Shown here piece after piece: positions 21,446 through 33,726 of a stretch of DNA of 64,000 nucleotides. Each line of letters begins with the position of its first letter. Position 1 is the first letter of the stretch. Below the pieces are notes generated by a model. The model was not told the origin of the DNA. It did not search any database and saw only the letters and a program-made list of their open reading frames with translations. The position numbers and the translations under genes were made by a program. Origin of the DNA: Anniella stebbinsi (lineage: Eukaryota > Chordata > Lepidosauria > Squamata > Anniellidae); NCBI GenBank assembly GCA_029215795.1, contig JARDYH010000002.1:277520310-277584309 (forward strand), given 5' to 3'.

Positions 21446-21814
21446 CAGTTCTTCTCAATCCACATGCTTATTAACAACCTCAAAGAAATCTAAAAGGTTA
21501 GTAAGACCTTACCATGTTGATTCTTCTTCAGCGAGACTTGTTCTTCCATAGAGGGGTGCCATATATGGCCTGCAGGGAATCCCTATCCAGCCTGCCTGCT
21601 TCTTCCTTATTCTATACCCCCTCTCCTTAGGCCCTGCCCACTGATCAGACAGAAGATATATTTCCCTGCTCCATTTTCTCCTCTCCCCCTACACACCACC
21701 ATGATGCATTTAGACTTTTTAAAAGCCTCTATTGGTGCCAATGGAGGCTTTTAAAAAGGGGGCATTTTCAGGGTGGGTGTTGCTGCTGTTATAATGCCAG
21801 TAAAAGGTGAGTCC
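21446..21814. other. Unrecognised spacer
   Basis: Nothing recognised except a short inverted repeat, TTTTTAAAAGCCTC with its complement, near 21716-21757. Confidence 0.4.
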
Positions 21815-21943
21815 AGGGCAGGATCTATACTACTGCTTTAAAACGATTTATAACAGTTTTGACAACTATTGGGGCCCATGACACACTCCAGTTTTCAAAA
21901 CGATTTGAAAGTGTTTTATCCTGCTTGGTGTAGATTTGGCCCA
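21815..21943. mobile_element. Small palindromic MITE (GATCTACAC family), copy 2
   Basis: Runs from GGGCAGGATCTATACTACTG to GGTGTAGATTTGGCCC, with the central GGGGCCCATGACACACTCC signature. Confidence 0.75.
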
Positions 21944-23142
21944 GGACAAGCAACAGTGGTGAACCCTACAGGTGTGCTGAGGACCTATGGATGCTATGTT
22001 CTAATGCTAGTCATGATGGTACCTGTGCATGCTACAGACTGGCCACCTCAGGTTTAGTTCGCGCAAAGCTTTGGTAATTTTGTAAACAGTTGCATGACTT
22101 TTCCAGTTGGTTCTTGCCACATTAATTAAGCTTCTAGCTTGTAATTTCCTTTTAAGCCTTAAAAAAAAAATCTAGCGGGGCACTTCATCCAATCTGACAT
22201 TGATTCATTTGATTAGCCTTTTCACTGCCAGACTGCAAATGAACTCACGGCAAAATTATACTGGAAAATATTTCAGAAATCTGTCTCTGCTTTCTCCAGC
22301 AGCTCCCATTTTGAACACAGTGGGACTGGGTTTTAGAACTGATGATATGAGATGAGGTAATATTGTCACCTGAGGATTCTGAAATATAATAGTCTCCAGC
22401 TAGGAAATTTCAGCTTCCCTTGGTTAATGGGCCTGCATTCAACTCCACTGTCCTCAAGTCAGTTTGATCCCCCCAAAAATCGACAGAAGTAATATCTACA
22501 GGAGACTAGGATCCTGAAGCTAAGGCATCACTTAGGCATTTGCTTTTATTTAGCACATAGCCCTCCTACTATACAGAACATTTTGTGGGATCGTTCAAAA
22601 TGTGCCCTTATACTGTCACTGAGTCACTATTTAAATGCTCCTCAGCTTTTCTTTTCTTCTCTGCAGAGTGTCATATTTTGACTCATTTACCTCAATCACA
22701 GCAGTATCTGATTTAATAATTTCTCTCTTGTACATTCCAATTAATGTTCACCTTTGCATTGTTACAAAAGAAGGCCTTCCCCCAGTGGTAGCTCATTCCA
22801 GGGCTGACCTCTTTACTCTTCTCTTCTTGAAATGAAATATCACTGGAGATTTGTGCCTTTGCTAATAACTGTTTATTTCCAGATGTACAAGCAGAATGTA
22901 TTGGAAACTAGGGTTGAGGCAAATGTTCAGAGATAAACATTTTTCACACAAAAAACGGGGTGGGGAGGAGAGACTTTCAGGGAGTTTGAAACATTTCCTG
23001 AAAGACCCTGAAATAGTTGCTTCTTCCACACCAGTAGGCTGGTGTTTATTGCCGCAACCAACTGTGGCTTCAGCACCACAACTGTTGTTGCTCAAAAAAC
23101 CAGCCTAGCAGCAGTGATGTCATTACATAGCCCAACTTTCCA
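21944..23142. other. Unrecognised sequence
   Basis: No gene recognised. Confidence 0.4.
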
Positions 23143-23262
23143 CAACCTGGTGCCCTCCAGATGTTTTGGACTACAACTCCCAGCATTCCTAACCATTGGC
23201 CATGCAGGCTGAGGCTGGTGGGAGCTGAAGACCCAAACTTCTGGAAGGCACCAGGTTGGGGG
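23143..23262. repeat. Palindromic repeat 'CTGGTGCCCTCCAGATG', copy 1
   Basis: CAACCTGGTGCCCTCCAG at 23143 is complemented by CTGGAAGGCACCAGGTTG near 23240. The centre contains ACTACAACTCCCAGCATTC. A second full copy lies at 53274-53409 and a half copy at 50841. It is an abundant reptile-type palindromic interspersed repeat; the class is not assigned. Confidence 0.75.
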
Positions 23263-25149
23263 AAGCTGACAGAGCCAATCAGATTTGACTATGTGATCAA
23301 GTCACGGGAGGTAAGCGCCACCCCCAAAGCCTACATTTGAATAGGGCTTTTTAAAACAAAGACTAGGTGATCAGCAGGTGATCAGAACTTCAAAGAGCTC
23401 ATTCAAGATGCCAAGTTGAGGAGGCGCTAGAGGAGTATAGTCAGAATATATGTCAGGCAACAGCATGGGGTTGCAAACACTTTCTTCCTCTTCTCCCCTC
23501 AAATCACCAAGGAGGGCTCTATTTTATTTGGGGGGACATCAAACATTTATGAAATGCATCCCCTTGTTTAAGTTGTGCCTGGAAAGAAGACAACCCGTAA
23601 AGAAGGTAGCATAATTGCTGTTCATGCATCAGATCCCCAACACCCACAGCATGCATCCTCATAAACCCCAAGGCCACTTCCAGTTTAGCTAACTCTAGCT
23701 AGCTTCCTCACTCTGTGGTAAAGCTATTCCCAGCTGTCTCTATACATACCATTTCTCTGCCTTCAGCTCTGATGGGGATGTCCATTGCTGGGAAATCCAT
23801 TTCGTTTTTGCTTGATGGAATTCCCTGGCATGCCCAACTTGGCTCACATTTGCGAGCTGAGCCACGGGTTTATTCTGAAATGCAAAAATGTTTTGCATAA
23901 TTTTGGATTTGCACAAATACTAGAGATTCGCGCAAATTTCAATCGCAATTTGCGTAATTTATGTGCATTTCAGTCACAATTTCTGCAAATCTTTATTTGC
24001 ATAAATTCAGAAATATGGAGAATCTGTGAACTGACCTGAGCTGATGCATATTGAGTCAGGCTATTTCATGGGAAATGGACTGAAGTCAGGGGGGTGAAGC
24101 AAGGGAGGCTCATTGAGCTTTATGCCTCCCAACAGATTCCTCCAATATTTTTAGGTGTGACACTCCAAAGGCTGTAGAGAGATCTTCAGCAATCAAGCCT
24201 TATGGGGCTCTTCTACCTATCATTACATGTCAGGGGCAACATTAAGAATGATAGGCAGGCAGTAATCAAGACAGCCAAATTCATACCAGTTTCGACATTT
24301 GGATTTGGATTCTGAAATACCTGCTTCTGACTTTCAGCAAGTTCTTAGCATCTTGTCTGCTGACAAAATAAATCCATACAAAAATGGAATGCAACCCTTT
24401 TACAATTACATTTTGTTCCCTTTCTTCGAAGGAGAAGGCTTCAGTGTATTAAGAACAAAATACCTCACTCTTGTATTATTCCCATATACAGAAGCAAACA
24501 AATGTCTCGAGAATGATCTTGGAGGCACATGATGTGGTTTTCCTGCTGAAGTGGAGAAGCAGTGACCGAGTAAAATAGCTTTGCATGCAGTGTACCATTG
24601 CATTCGGTGCCTTCTATTCATGTGTGTCTGCAGCCCCCAACTCCCGCATTTGTGTCTGCAGTTACACACCCACAGATACCCACAATGATTTACACATGCA
24701 CATTTATAAAACAGTGCCCCCCCCAAAAAAACACCGCAGTCTTGAGGTAGTCATATGTATGACTCAATTGAGATTCTTTTTGTGCAATGTTTTACCAATG
24801 TGCATATATTCCACCAATACTTATGGAGCAGAAAGGGCCCCATTCCCTCTGGGATAGTGACCTAAGGGTGTTCCAAACAGATGAGAATAAAGTATAACTC
24901 TCCCCACATGAAAACATTTAAGAGCCACTGTATTAGGTGATTATGCTGGAGCTTCTAGGTCTGGGATGCCAAACCAATTTGCAGTGGGGGTCCAAATTGC
25001 CCCCCCCCGCAGGGCCAACTATGCGCTGGATTATGTCATTGGGCATGGCCATACCCAGTGGTATCATTACCCCATCATCCCCATTCATTTTGCCTTATTC
25101 CATGCTGAGAGAGGTGGTGCCTGCCATCCCCAGGAGGACCGTCCTCCCA
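23263..25149. other. Mostly unrecognised; GCAAATTT-rich patch
   Basis: Between about 23880 and 24015 short words such as TTTGCACAAAT, GCAATTTGCG and ATTTGCATAAATT repeat on both strands, as also at 44800-44900. Open frames at 24299-24532 and 24406-24726 are not recognisable. Confidence 0.4.
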
Positions 25150-25601
25150 GGCTAGCCATCCGGGCGAAGTATAAAGTGTTGGTTATTACCTTTAAAGCCC
25201 TACATGGTTTGGGTCCAGGTTACCTGTGGGATCGCCTTCTCCCATACAATCCGCCCCGCATGCTCAGGTCCTCTGGGAAGAACTTACTGCAGTCGGCCAA
25301 GACTAGGCTGACAACCGTTACCCAGAGGACCTTCTCTTCTGCCGCTCCCAGACTGTGGAATGACCTGCCAGAGGAGACTCGTCAACTTAACAGTCTCTTA
25401 GAATTTAAGAAAGCTATAAAGACTGTTCTCTTCCGGCAGGCATATCCAGTGGAATTTTAGAATGTTTTAAGGATGTTTTTAGGATGTTTTAGGATTTTTT
25501 ATGCAGTTTTAATAATATGTGTTTGTTTTAATCAGTTTTATGTATTTTATCATGTTGTTGTTCCCCGCCTCGATCCAGACGGAGAGGCGGGTAAGAAATA
25601 A

Positions 25602-25635
<34 letters not shown>

Positions 25636-25656
25636 TATTATTATTATTATTATTAT
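25150..25656 (+). pseudogene. L2 ORF2 C-terminus and 3' tail
   Basis: The frame reads AKYKVLVITFKALHGLGPGY, then RTFSSAAPRLWNDLPEETRQ and IKTVLFRQAYPVEF with a natural stop at 25458-25460. It aligns with the C-terminal part of the L2 at 12950-13250. The 3' UTR ends in CCCCGCCTCGATCCAGACG and an (ATT)n tail (25602-25656), a different tail subfamily from the 13.4-kb copy. It is 5'-truncated. The part upstream of 25150 in the same frame is not recognisably L2. Confidence 0.88.
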
Positions 25657-25863
25657 CCTCAGCATTGGACGACCTGCACCAGGCAAAAGGATTCAGAGGG
25701 CACTGAGAAGAGAAGCCCCTCCTCGCAGCACTGGCTGAGCCCTTGCCTTCATGCAGGGCCTGCTGTCCCCATGGGGGTGCTGCGTGTTCCTCCCAGCACC
25801 AGTCCCTTGCCACCCACATCTCCACTGTTCTCTCTGATTTGAAATTGGAGATATGGAACAGGG

Positions 25864-26209
25864 GGTGCCTCTACAAGAGCGACTTAAAGCTCTTTCAAGG
25901 TGCATTACAAATTTTACCTCTACAAGAGCGGAGCGCAAATCGGGGGTCGAGGCGTTTTTTTATCTCCGATTATTCGCATTTTCGAATGCGCATTAAATAG
26001 CAAGTTTAAATTTGCCGTGGGAGTTAAAGCGCCTTGTGGCCATGTAAACATGCGATTCTCCACATGTAAACAACTTTAAAACGTGTTTCATATAGCCCGT
26101 AATGCGCTTCACCGCCTCTCGTGAATAGGTATTAGGAGTAAATATGCTTCTCCGTATATGCGCATAATCGGGCAACCAGGCGTCAAACTGAAATCTTGTA
26201 GAGGGGGCC
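25864..26209 (+). mobile_element. CpG-rich 'GCGCAT' non-autonomous element, copy 1
   Basis: It runs from GGTGCCTCTACAAGAG to CTTGTAGAGGGGGCC, near inverted ends. The interior holds CTACAAGAGCGGAGCGCAA, several GCGCAT/ATGCGC words and TATGCGCATAATCGGGCAAC. Two other copies occur, at 50477-50822 (opposite strand) and 63377-63730. It is non-coding. The superfamily is unknown to me. Confidence 0.8.
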
Positions 26210-26690
26210 AAAGATTCCCCCGAGTGCCACTCCCTTCCTAAGTGGAGGTGATGTACAAGGAATTCTCTAGCATCAGAGATAACAGTGGGGTTTTGTAATG
26301 GGCCGGGGGGGGGGGCTACAAGGTGCGGGGCTTGGAGGTTTTTGTAAAACACATGGGATAGCTATATTTAAAACAAAAATGTGTTTAGATGTGTTAAGTA
26401 TCACGTCAATATCCTAGAGGTGGCTAAATAAGAAATCTCATTCAGGTGGCACTTCCGGATGGATGGCTCTGAGCACTACGCTACCAGTCAAAAGATTCTC
26501 TGTAGTCATTCTGCCATTCTCCCCGTAACAGGCTTTCTGTTGTAAGAAAACAGATGGAAGAAGCGATGGGAAAACACGGGGGCCAGGGGACATTTGAAGG
26601 CTGTTCCACCCTCAACCCAGCCATGCTGCCTGAAATTCTCTGAAGAAGTGTTTTGCGAAACAGGTTATAATAACCAGAGGCCTGTCCCAT
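26210..26690. other. Unrecognised spacer
   Basis: Nothing recognised. A short G run lies near 26305. Confidence 0.4.
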
Positions 26691-26981
26691 CTGTTGTTTA
26701 ATCGTTTGTTGTGTTTGTAAAAACATCTCTATCCAGCTATCACAGCCTGTTTAATCTATGCTAAACAACTTGTACATACATATAGTTTTCTATTACAGTA
26801 CATTTAATGTCATCTGTTGTTTGATCATTGTTCTGTTTGTAAAAACATTTCAATTCAGGTATTACAGCCTGTTTATTCCATGTTAAACAACTTGTACATA
26901 TAGTTTTCTATTATAGGACATTTAATGTTACTTCATGCTTAAGTAGTGATATTGTACTGTGTGTGTGTGTGTGTGTGTGTG
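26691..26981. repeat. Tandem duplication (period 123 bp) and (GT)n
   Basis: 26691-26813 and 26814-26931 share CTGTTGTTT, GTTTGTAAAAACAT, ACAGCCTGTTTA and TAGTTTTCTATTA in order. A (GT)n run follows at 26958-26981. Confidence 0.88.
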
Positions 26982-28835
26982 AAAAATCATCCTTTCACCC
27001 CAGTTTTTCAATTTGTTATATGTCTAGCAGTTGTGTGCCTATGTGCATCATTTTTGCCTGGTTTCAGATGACACAACAAGCCATACCTGGGCAGGTAAGT
27101 AGGTAAATGGCGCCTGGCCCATGCTGCTGCTTAAAGAAGCCACCGTGGATTGCTTTCACTGCAACGATCGTGCAAACCAGCTGTTCCTACAAGGGTAACC
27201 TCCTTTGTTCTCTTAAGCAGATTCTTTCTATGCCCTCATTAAATGTAATAAAGCAGCTTTTGCATGGCAATGAAGAGATTTCTGGTGGTATGCATGGATT
27301 TTGACTTTGTTTTCATCTCAGCTGTGTTCCTTATGATCTTCATCAAGAGGGAATTTGTAATATCAGGGTTTCAAAGCTGGCTCCCATCACCTCTGATATA
27401 ATCATGGAAGAATGGACTTGAGACTAAACAGCCCAATCCCTTGATTCAAGGGCACCCCGATCAGCTGAAACATATCAGAATAGATACACACTTGGGAAGC
27501 AGCAACATAATCTCTGCGCTTCCTATGAGGTTCAAAGCTCCAACATGTCATGCTGAAAATTAATTGAAATGATCAACTATGTGGATAGGAACCAAGAGCT
27601 CTGGTCTTTCCCATGGAATCAACGTTGTGCCAAAAAGGAAGTGCCAATTCTGAATCACATCAGTAATACATTGACTGGATTAATTAAACATACTCCCAGC
27701 TGTGTGGGAACTGGTCATTTGTTGTGCGATGCCAATATTGTGAAAAGTCCCTTGCTATCAAGCCCCATCTGTGTGGTTGGAAAATTTAAATATTCCCCCA
27801 ACCATGCAAAGTTGTTGATGAAAAAGTGGCATTCATGTGGATGGGAGGACATCTAAAGGGCACATGAAGAGCAGAGAAAAACATCCTTTTAAGCATTCCG
27901 AGGTTCCTGAATTCCACACTACCAGTTTAGCCTGGAATTACCTTCCTTTGTTTATGTTCCCCTTTCCTTTTATTTTTATTTTTACAGAGAATCTGGTCAG
28001 TGTTATTGACAAATAATTGTATTCCAGTGTTTTCTGTCCTGTATGTGTGCTTTGTTGTCATTTCTCAGATCTGGCTTAGGTCCGCTGTGGACAGTATTAT
28101 CGAGGCTTTTGAGGGCTCCTGTGACTTTAACTGAAAGCTTCCCACCCATAGATTATGCCATTTTATTGCTTCCTGTTGAGCATGACAGAGGGATTACCAG
28201 TGAATATCATCTGTTGCCTTGTCCATAGTCTCTCTGAATTGCTCTTTTTTGTCCATTCCTGTTCAGGAAGCATGTGTGGGTGTGGGTGTGTTAATTATTG
28301 ATTTCCTCTTATATATTTAATTTTTATTTTATTTTTGTAGCTCAACAGCAAATAAAGGCATGCCTACCCTCATCTAATTGTTCTTTGCTTTTATTTGGTG
28401 CAGAGTTTGGATGGATATTAATCTAGGTATAATCAAAGGGACTTTACAAAGTCAAGAAATCTGCAATATACGTCAATTATAAATAATGCGCTTGTTATGA
28501 ATATATTTCAGATACTGAAATCCTGTAAAACAGGAGATTTTATTAGAATAATCATCATTATGCCAAGGATAATTAATGAATGGAGTGATTTATTGCTCAA
28601 AGGTGTCTAATTTCATGTTGTAGGTCATGGTGAAGTTTTTAGACCATTAATATTGCTATGATTTACAGAAGACAATTCAATGGCAATTGTTTTACAAGGA
28701 CAATGAAAGTACCAGAAATAACCTTCTGTGTCTGGAAACAGGATCTAGGTCTGGAGATATTCAACCATATGCATGGAAAATGTCTTGCGTGCCATCTGTG
28801 GTGTCAAGGCACGATATAACTTTAATAAATGCAGC
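26982..28835. other. Unrecognised sequence
   Basis: No gene recognised. Open frames up to 95 codons (27569-27856) lack recognisable domains and show no convincing splice or start context. Confidence 0.4.
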
Positions 28836-29475
28836 TTTCTGCAAAGTGCAGCATCCAGACTGATAACAGGGACAAGAAGGTCCGACCATATAAGAGTGAT
28901 TCTGGCTCACTTGTCTGTACATTTCTGAGTCCAATTCAAGATGCCATTTTTGACCTATAAAGCCTTAGAAGGCTCGGGATCACAGTACCTGCTGGAACAC
29001 ATTCTGCCAAAATGAACCGACCCATACACTATGCTATGCATCCAAGGCCCTTGTCCAGGTGCCTCCTCTGGGGGAGGCTCAGAGGGTGGCAACAAGGGAC
29101 AGGGCCTTCTCGGTGGTGCTCCCCCATTTACGATCTCCCTGACAAGGCCCATCTGGTGCCAACATTGTCATCTTTTCGACGCCAAGTTAAAACTGCCCTC
29201 TTCTCTCAGGCATTTGGCAGCAGCTAACAAGTCTTTTTTGATCAGGTCCTGGATTGTCTTTGACTGACTGTTTTAAATTGTTTTAGATATATGTTGTTGT
29301 TGTTGTTGTTGTTGTTGTGTGCTCTCTGTTTTATGTCCTTATGTGAATGGTTTTTATACTTTATAGAACGTATTTTAATGGTTTTAAATTTTTGTGAACC
29401 GCCCAGAGACCTTTAGCTAGGGGATGGAGTAGACATATAATAAACAAAATCAAATCAATAAATACATAGCAAATA
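28836..29475 (+). pseudogene. L2 ORF2 C-terminal remnant and 3' tail
   Basis: Words parallel to the L2 at 12850-13420 occur in order: a GTGCAGCATCCAGACTGATA segment, a YKALEGSGSQYLLEHI-like stretch, and TFSSFRRQVKTALFSQAFGS before a stop. The T-rich 3' UTR carries (GTT)n at 29293-29317. CCGCCCAGAGACCTTTAGC at 29400 is the tail motif. Several indels and stops make it older than the copies at 11930 and 25150. Confidence 0.85.
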
Positions 29476-29724
29476 AAATGTGTATATAAAATATCACAAC
29501 TGGAAGTATTAACTTACAGCTTGTCTGGTGCCTCAAAAGTGGCCTACTGGCATGAGCAAAAAATATCTAAAATAAAGCAGATACATTATCTTCCCTATGA
29601 ATAGGCTATGATGGAACTGCAAAGCTCGCAGTTGGAACTGACCGACATGCTAAAGCTCCATGAAAAGATCCCTTCTGGGACGATGGACTCTCTTTCACAG
29701 TTGGAGAACTGGAAGGTGTCTATA

Positions 29725-30700
29725 CGAAGTCGCACTGGTGCCTCGAGCCCCCACTATCCCGCACTTGCGCTCCTGCCGGTTGTCTCCACAGCAAGGAGTG
29801 AGCCTGGGGTTTGCCTCTGGAGGAGCTGGCGCGGTGCCCATGCACAGCTGCACCCATGCACTGCCGTGCAACTGTGCACCACTGCATGGGCACCGCAGGG
29901 CATCCCCCACGTTTTTTAAAAAAGCTTTTATTTCCCCTCTCTTTTGAAAAACCTTTATGCGCATCTCCGGCGTGGGTGTCATTCTGCTCACGCCAGAGAA
30001 GCGCGGAGGCATTCCAGTGACCATTCAGCTTGCTGGCCTGCCCCCTCCTCCCCGCCAGTGCAGGAGCCGCTGTGCCCACGCCCCACCGAAACGGGAGCCA
30101 CCAGCCTCTGCTCGAACTTCACATGGCTCAATTCCACAGCACTGTCAAAAGGAGCAAGCCAGGAGGAGCCCAGGCGGAGCGTCTAGTCTGGGTGTGCTCT
30201 GCAGAAGCAGCGCCTCGCCTGGCCTCCTGCTGCTGCTTTGGGAAGAGCGGGGGCAGCGGTAGTGGCAGCACTCGCCAGCGGCCATCTTCCATGCCTGCCT
30301 AACGTGTTGCTTATTAGCCTGCACACCCTCCTCCGATTGCCACTCAGTCGGGTAGCCTGCAGTAGCTTAGCTAATACAACAGCATGCTGCTTCGTCTGTG
30401 CAGCGCCATGCAACTGTGCGTCACTGTATGGGCGCCATGGCGCATCCCCCATATGTTTTAAAACCTTTTTTTAGAGTGAGCCTGCACCGGTGAACATATT
30501 ATTTCCATCTGGTCCAGCAGATGTGGCAGGCAGGACACCCATTGGGGGAAGGTGTTCTGGGAGGGATCACTATCTGGTTAGGTTTGGATTTTAAAACCTT
30601 TTTTTAAACTTTTTTTTTAAAAAAAAAAACTTCACGCGTTTCTCCGGCATGGATGGGAGTCCTTCTGCCCACAACAGAGAAGCACAGACATTACTGAAGA
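29725..30700. mobile_element. GC-rich repeated block with hairpin and internal insertion
   Basis: A 14-bp perfect inverted repeat (GCGGTGCCCATGCA at 29831-29844, complement at 29883-29896) forms a hairpin. The stretch after it (GCAACTGTGC..., then ATCTCCGGCGTGGGTG and CCAGAGAAGCGC, 29868-30010) recurs at 30410-30690 in the same orientation. There, ~117 bp is inserted between copies of TTTTAAAACCTTTTTTTA (about 30456 and 30590). Overlapping open frames on both strands come from GC content. Element ends not found. Confidence 0.55.
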
Positions 30701-30872
30701 TAGGCTGACCATATGAAAAGGAGGACAGGGCTCATGTAACTTTAACAGTTGTAGAGAAAAGGGAATTTCAGCCAGTGTCATTTGTATGCAATTAGTTCCT
30801 GGTGAAATTCCCTCTTCATCACGACAGTTAAAGTAGCAGGGGCCCTGCCTCCTTTTGTATATGGTCAGCCTA
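30701..30872. mobile_element. Half-length foldback MITE, copy 6
   Basis: The element is 172 bp, with complete ends TAGGCTGACCATATG and TATATGGTCAGCCTA. It equals the left half of the ~320-bp copies and is itself palindromic. Flanks show no matching 8-bp duplication, so it may be a shrunken copy rather than a separate insertion. Confidence 0.85.
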
Positions 30873-31225
30873 CCAAAGAGGTTCTGATTGGAGCAGTGGG
30901 GGGGGGGGGATGGCATGCTTTCTCTCCAAGCGGAAGAGGGGAAAGCGTATTTTCTGGGTCCTCTGGAAAGTGCATCATTCCCCCTTGCTATGGCAGCCCC
31001 GGAAAGCATGCTCCCCCCCACACACACACTGCATGTCCTCTTTTTTGGCTTCCCAAATATGGTCACCCTATCCCTCACCCCACTGCATGCCTGGGCAGGA
31101 GAAATCTGAGTGGAATATGGGAGAAGAGTGGAAAGACAGCCTGCTTAGTTCTTTCCTCCCCAGTCATTATTTAGCCCATCATTGCCCTTCCCAAACTGGT
31201 TTTTCACTTAATGGGGGTGTGGGGG

Positions 31226-31482
31226 GGGAGAGACATAGAGCCTATCAACACATGCAGAATAGAATACTTTTAAAACATTTTGAAAACTGTATAAGGAGTG
31301 TGTCCTGGGCCCCAATAGTTCTCAGAACTGTCAGACTATCTACACTACTGCTTTAAAAGTTTAAAATGGTTTAAAACGGTTTATAACAGTTTAGAGAAGT
31401 GTTGGGGCCCAGGACACACTCCATATACAGTTTTCAAAACGTTTTCAAAGTGTTTTATCCTGCGTGTGTAGATAGGCTCATA
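31226..31482. mobile_element. Dimer-like small palindromic MITE (GATCTACAC family), copies 3-4
   Basis: AGAGCCTATCAACACATGCAG at the left is complemented by GTGTAGATAGGCTC at the right. The 250 bp contain the GTGTCCTGGGCCCCA signature and its complement TGGGGCCCAGGACAC, so two monomers lie head to head. Confidence 0.7.
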
Positions 31483-31557
31483 GGGAAGCTATGAGTACCC
31501 TGCATCTTTACCCTGCTTTGGGGCGGGTGATTTTGTGTTGGAATAGGCAGCCTGCCT

Positions 31558-31692
31558 AAGACAGGATCTACGCTACTGCTTTAAAATGATTTATAGCGGT
31601 ATTGACAACTGTTGGGGCCCAGGACACACTCCATATACAGTTTTCAAACCGTTTTCAAAGTGTCATATCCTGCTTGGTATAGATCTGGCCCT
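31558..31692. mobile_element. Small palindromic MITE (GATCTACAC family), copy 5
   Basis: Runs from ACAGGATCTACGCTACTGC to GGTATAGATCTGGCCC, with the same TTGGGGCCCAGGACACACTC centre. It abuts the retrotransposon that follows. Confidence 0.75.
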
Positions 31693-32163
31693 GGGTTACT
31701 TTGGATTGGTGGGGGGAACCCCACGTAGGTGGTAATCGTGGAAAGGCCCCCTACCCCGCCCTGCTTGCATGGGGGGGAGGAGGTTCCGAGTGGGGACGGG
31801 GACGAGACGTGGAGGCCAGTGATTGGCTGGCCAATACAGTGTGCCTGCCTGGGTGTTGAGTAGCTATTGGCCCTGGATAGTGTATCTGAGCCTGGTGAGT
31901 TTACCCTCTCACCCAACATATATTTAGCCCCTGCTATTCTTCATAATTTTGCCATCTTAAGGTCATACCTTAACTGAAAGGGGGGCCAATTCCGTGCAAT
32001 CAATTTACTTTATCTTACCAAGGATCTGGCCTTAAGAACCAGCTAGCTTTAATACGTGTGAGCGGTTCTTAGTTGTCAATATAGAAGTTTAACTTTTATC
32101 TAATTGTTTGGTGCCACAGACATCTTGATTAGTTTAAACACTACAAGCTCATAGCTGGCTAAA

Positions 32164-33726
32164 ATGCCTCCCAAAAGGGTACTGGTGGGGGAAAAAAAGG
32201 TAAAGGAAAAGCTCCCAAACAACCAACAAAACGAGGAAGGCCAAAAGAGAACTCATCCTCTGAGGAGGAAATGGATCCACATGTATCTGATATTCTGGCT
32301 AGAATACAAACTCTTGAAAAGGAAAAAGGCTTAGACAACCCCACCCCCCTTGCCTCTTGTCCCACGCACTCCTGCCGGGCGTAGGCAGACAAGGAAACAA
32401 AGGCAGGATGATTTATGGGATTCTCTCTCAGCTAGGTTAAGGGTCGTCGAAGCATCTGCAAGCGGGATGTCTAGTGCAGTCCCTCATCGGGGAGTGTACC
32501 GCCAACATCTACTCCTATCAGCAACAGTGACGTCATCGAAGTAGCTGCGACAAGCTCTACTCTCCCGTCCAACGCACAGGAACAGACTGGTTCAAGGTGA
32601 GTACATTGCACAGCACACTGCACCTCACACGCAGGTGGCCAGCGTTTTCACCACCCCATGGGCCTGGTTTCCATGGCCTGCAGGGATGGGTTTGCCAGTT
32701 CAAGGAAATGTATTACAACCTAGCATTACGCATCCTGCCCAGGTGTCTTCGGCCGTGAGCTCTCAGGCGATGCCCACGCATGCACAAGGCAATGCTAATA
32801 CTTCAGAACCCACTGTTTTATCCGAGCCAAATACAACTGTAAGACAGCCTGAGGAGTCAGGGGTGACGCAGCAGCCCGTGACGGCCGTGGCCATGGCTTG
32901 TGTAAGCGTGTGGCAGGGACCTGCTGGGGCAACAGGTGCTAAACCAGTTCAAGAAATTAAGGACCCGTATGCCGGGGCTAGCAGCGATGCCATCCCAACT
33001 GGGAGTACATCGGCACCGTTGGGCTACCATCTGCTGCCCACAACCAGGGAGAAGATCTGCAAAGGAGAGTATGTTGACATATTTTTTTTGCTGTTTCGCG
33101 AACAAGAGAGCCCCGACAAAGGAAAAGAAGCTGATAAGGAAGCCGAAAGGATTAAGAAAAAGAGGGTTGTACGTACATGGGCGAATTGGCTATTGGGATT
33201 TCTCATATACATGGGGGTGGTGCAGCAGCGTTTTCCCGAAAAAGGGGGTATTCTGACAAAATACCTCGATATGATATATTGAGCGTATTCAGAGTATGAG
33301 GGCGGGGCCTGGTTGGCCTCTGATGAATCATTTCATCGTAGAGCGGCATTTGACCACGCCCTTCAATGGGACGTCAAGGATCATGATCTGTGGTTACAGT
33401 TTATGACTCCAGCTAGGCCAGGCTTTGCAGACAGGGCGGACAGTGGCCATATCCTGGCTAAGCAGCAGCCCGCATCCACCTTCCGGGGGAGTGCGGGCCA
33501 GGCAGTTCATCACCGCCCACTTTGTTGGGACTTCAACACCAAAGCAGCATGCACTCGCAACCCATGCAAGTATAGACACGAACGTAACATACGCTCAGGA
33601 CACCATCCCAGAACAAATTGCTTCAGAAATAAGAGTGGGAAATGGCCCAATAGGGTAGGACAAGGTGCCAGACGGCCGGGGGGACAGCAACCCCCTTCAA
33701 AAGGGACCCAGCCCGGTCAAAATTGA
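32164..33726 (+). pseudogene. gag: Gag-like ORF of the tyrosine-recombinase retrotransposon
   Basis: The start MPPKR at 32164 opens a basic, Lys-rich N-terminus that needs frame changes (PTKRGRPKENSSSEEEMDP lies in another frame). From about 32635 to 33726 one frame holds a Pro/Gln/Thr-rich linker, then LPTTREKICKGEYVDIFFLL, ILTKYLDMIY, an in-frame stop (TGA at 33280-33282), AYSEYEGGAWLASDESFHRR and LWLQFMTPARPGF. It ends with a CCCH-type zinc finger, CWDFNTKAACTRNPCKYRH (Cys-8-Cys-4-Cys-3-His). The finger and the YVDIF and WL..DE..F blocks are characteristic of DIRS-group Gag, the RNA-packaging protein. The Pol frame begins across the Gag stop, so an intact copy would probably use a frameshift or overlap. 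Confidence 0.82.

Noticed and set aside
29608..30474. Cluster of 70-119-codon frames on both strands
   Set aside because: GC-rich repeated block. The frames overlap each other and contain no known domain.
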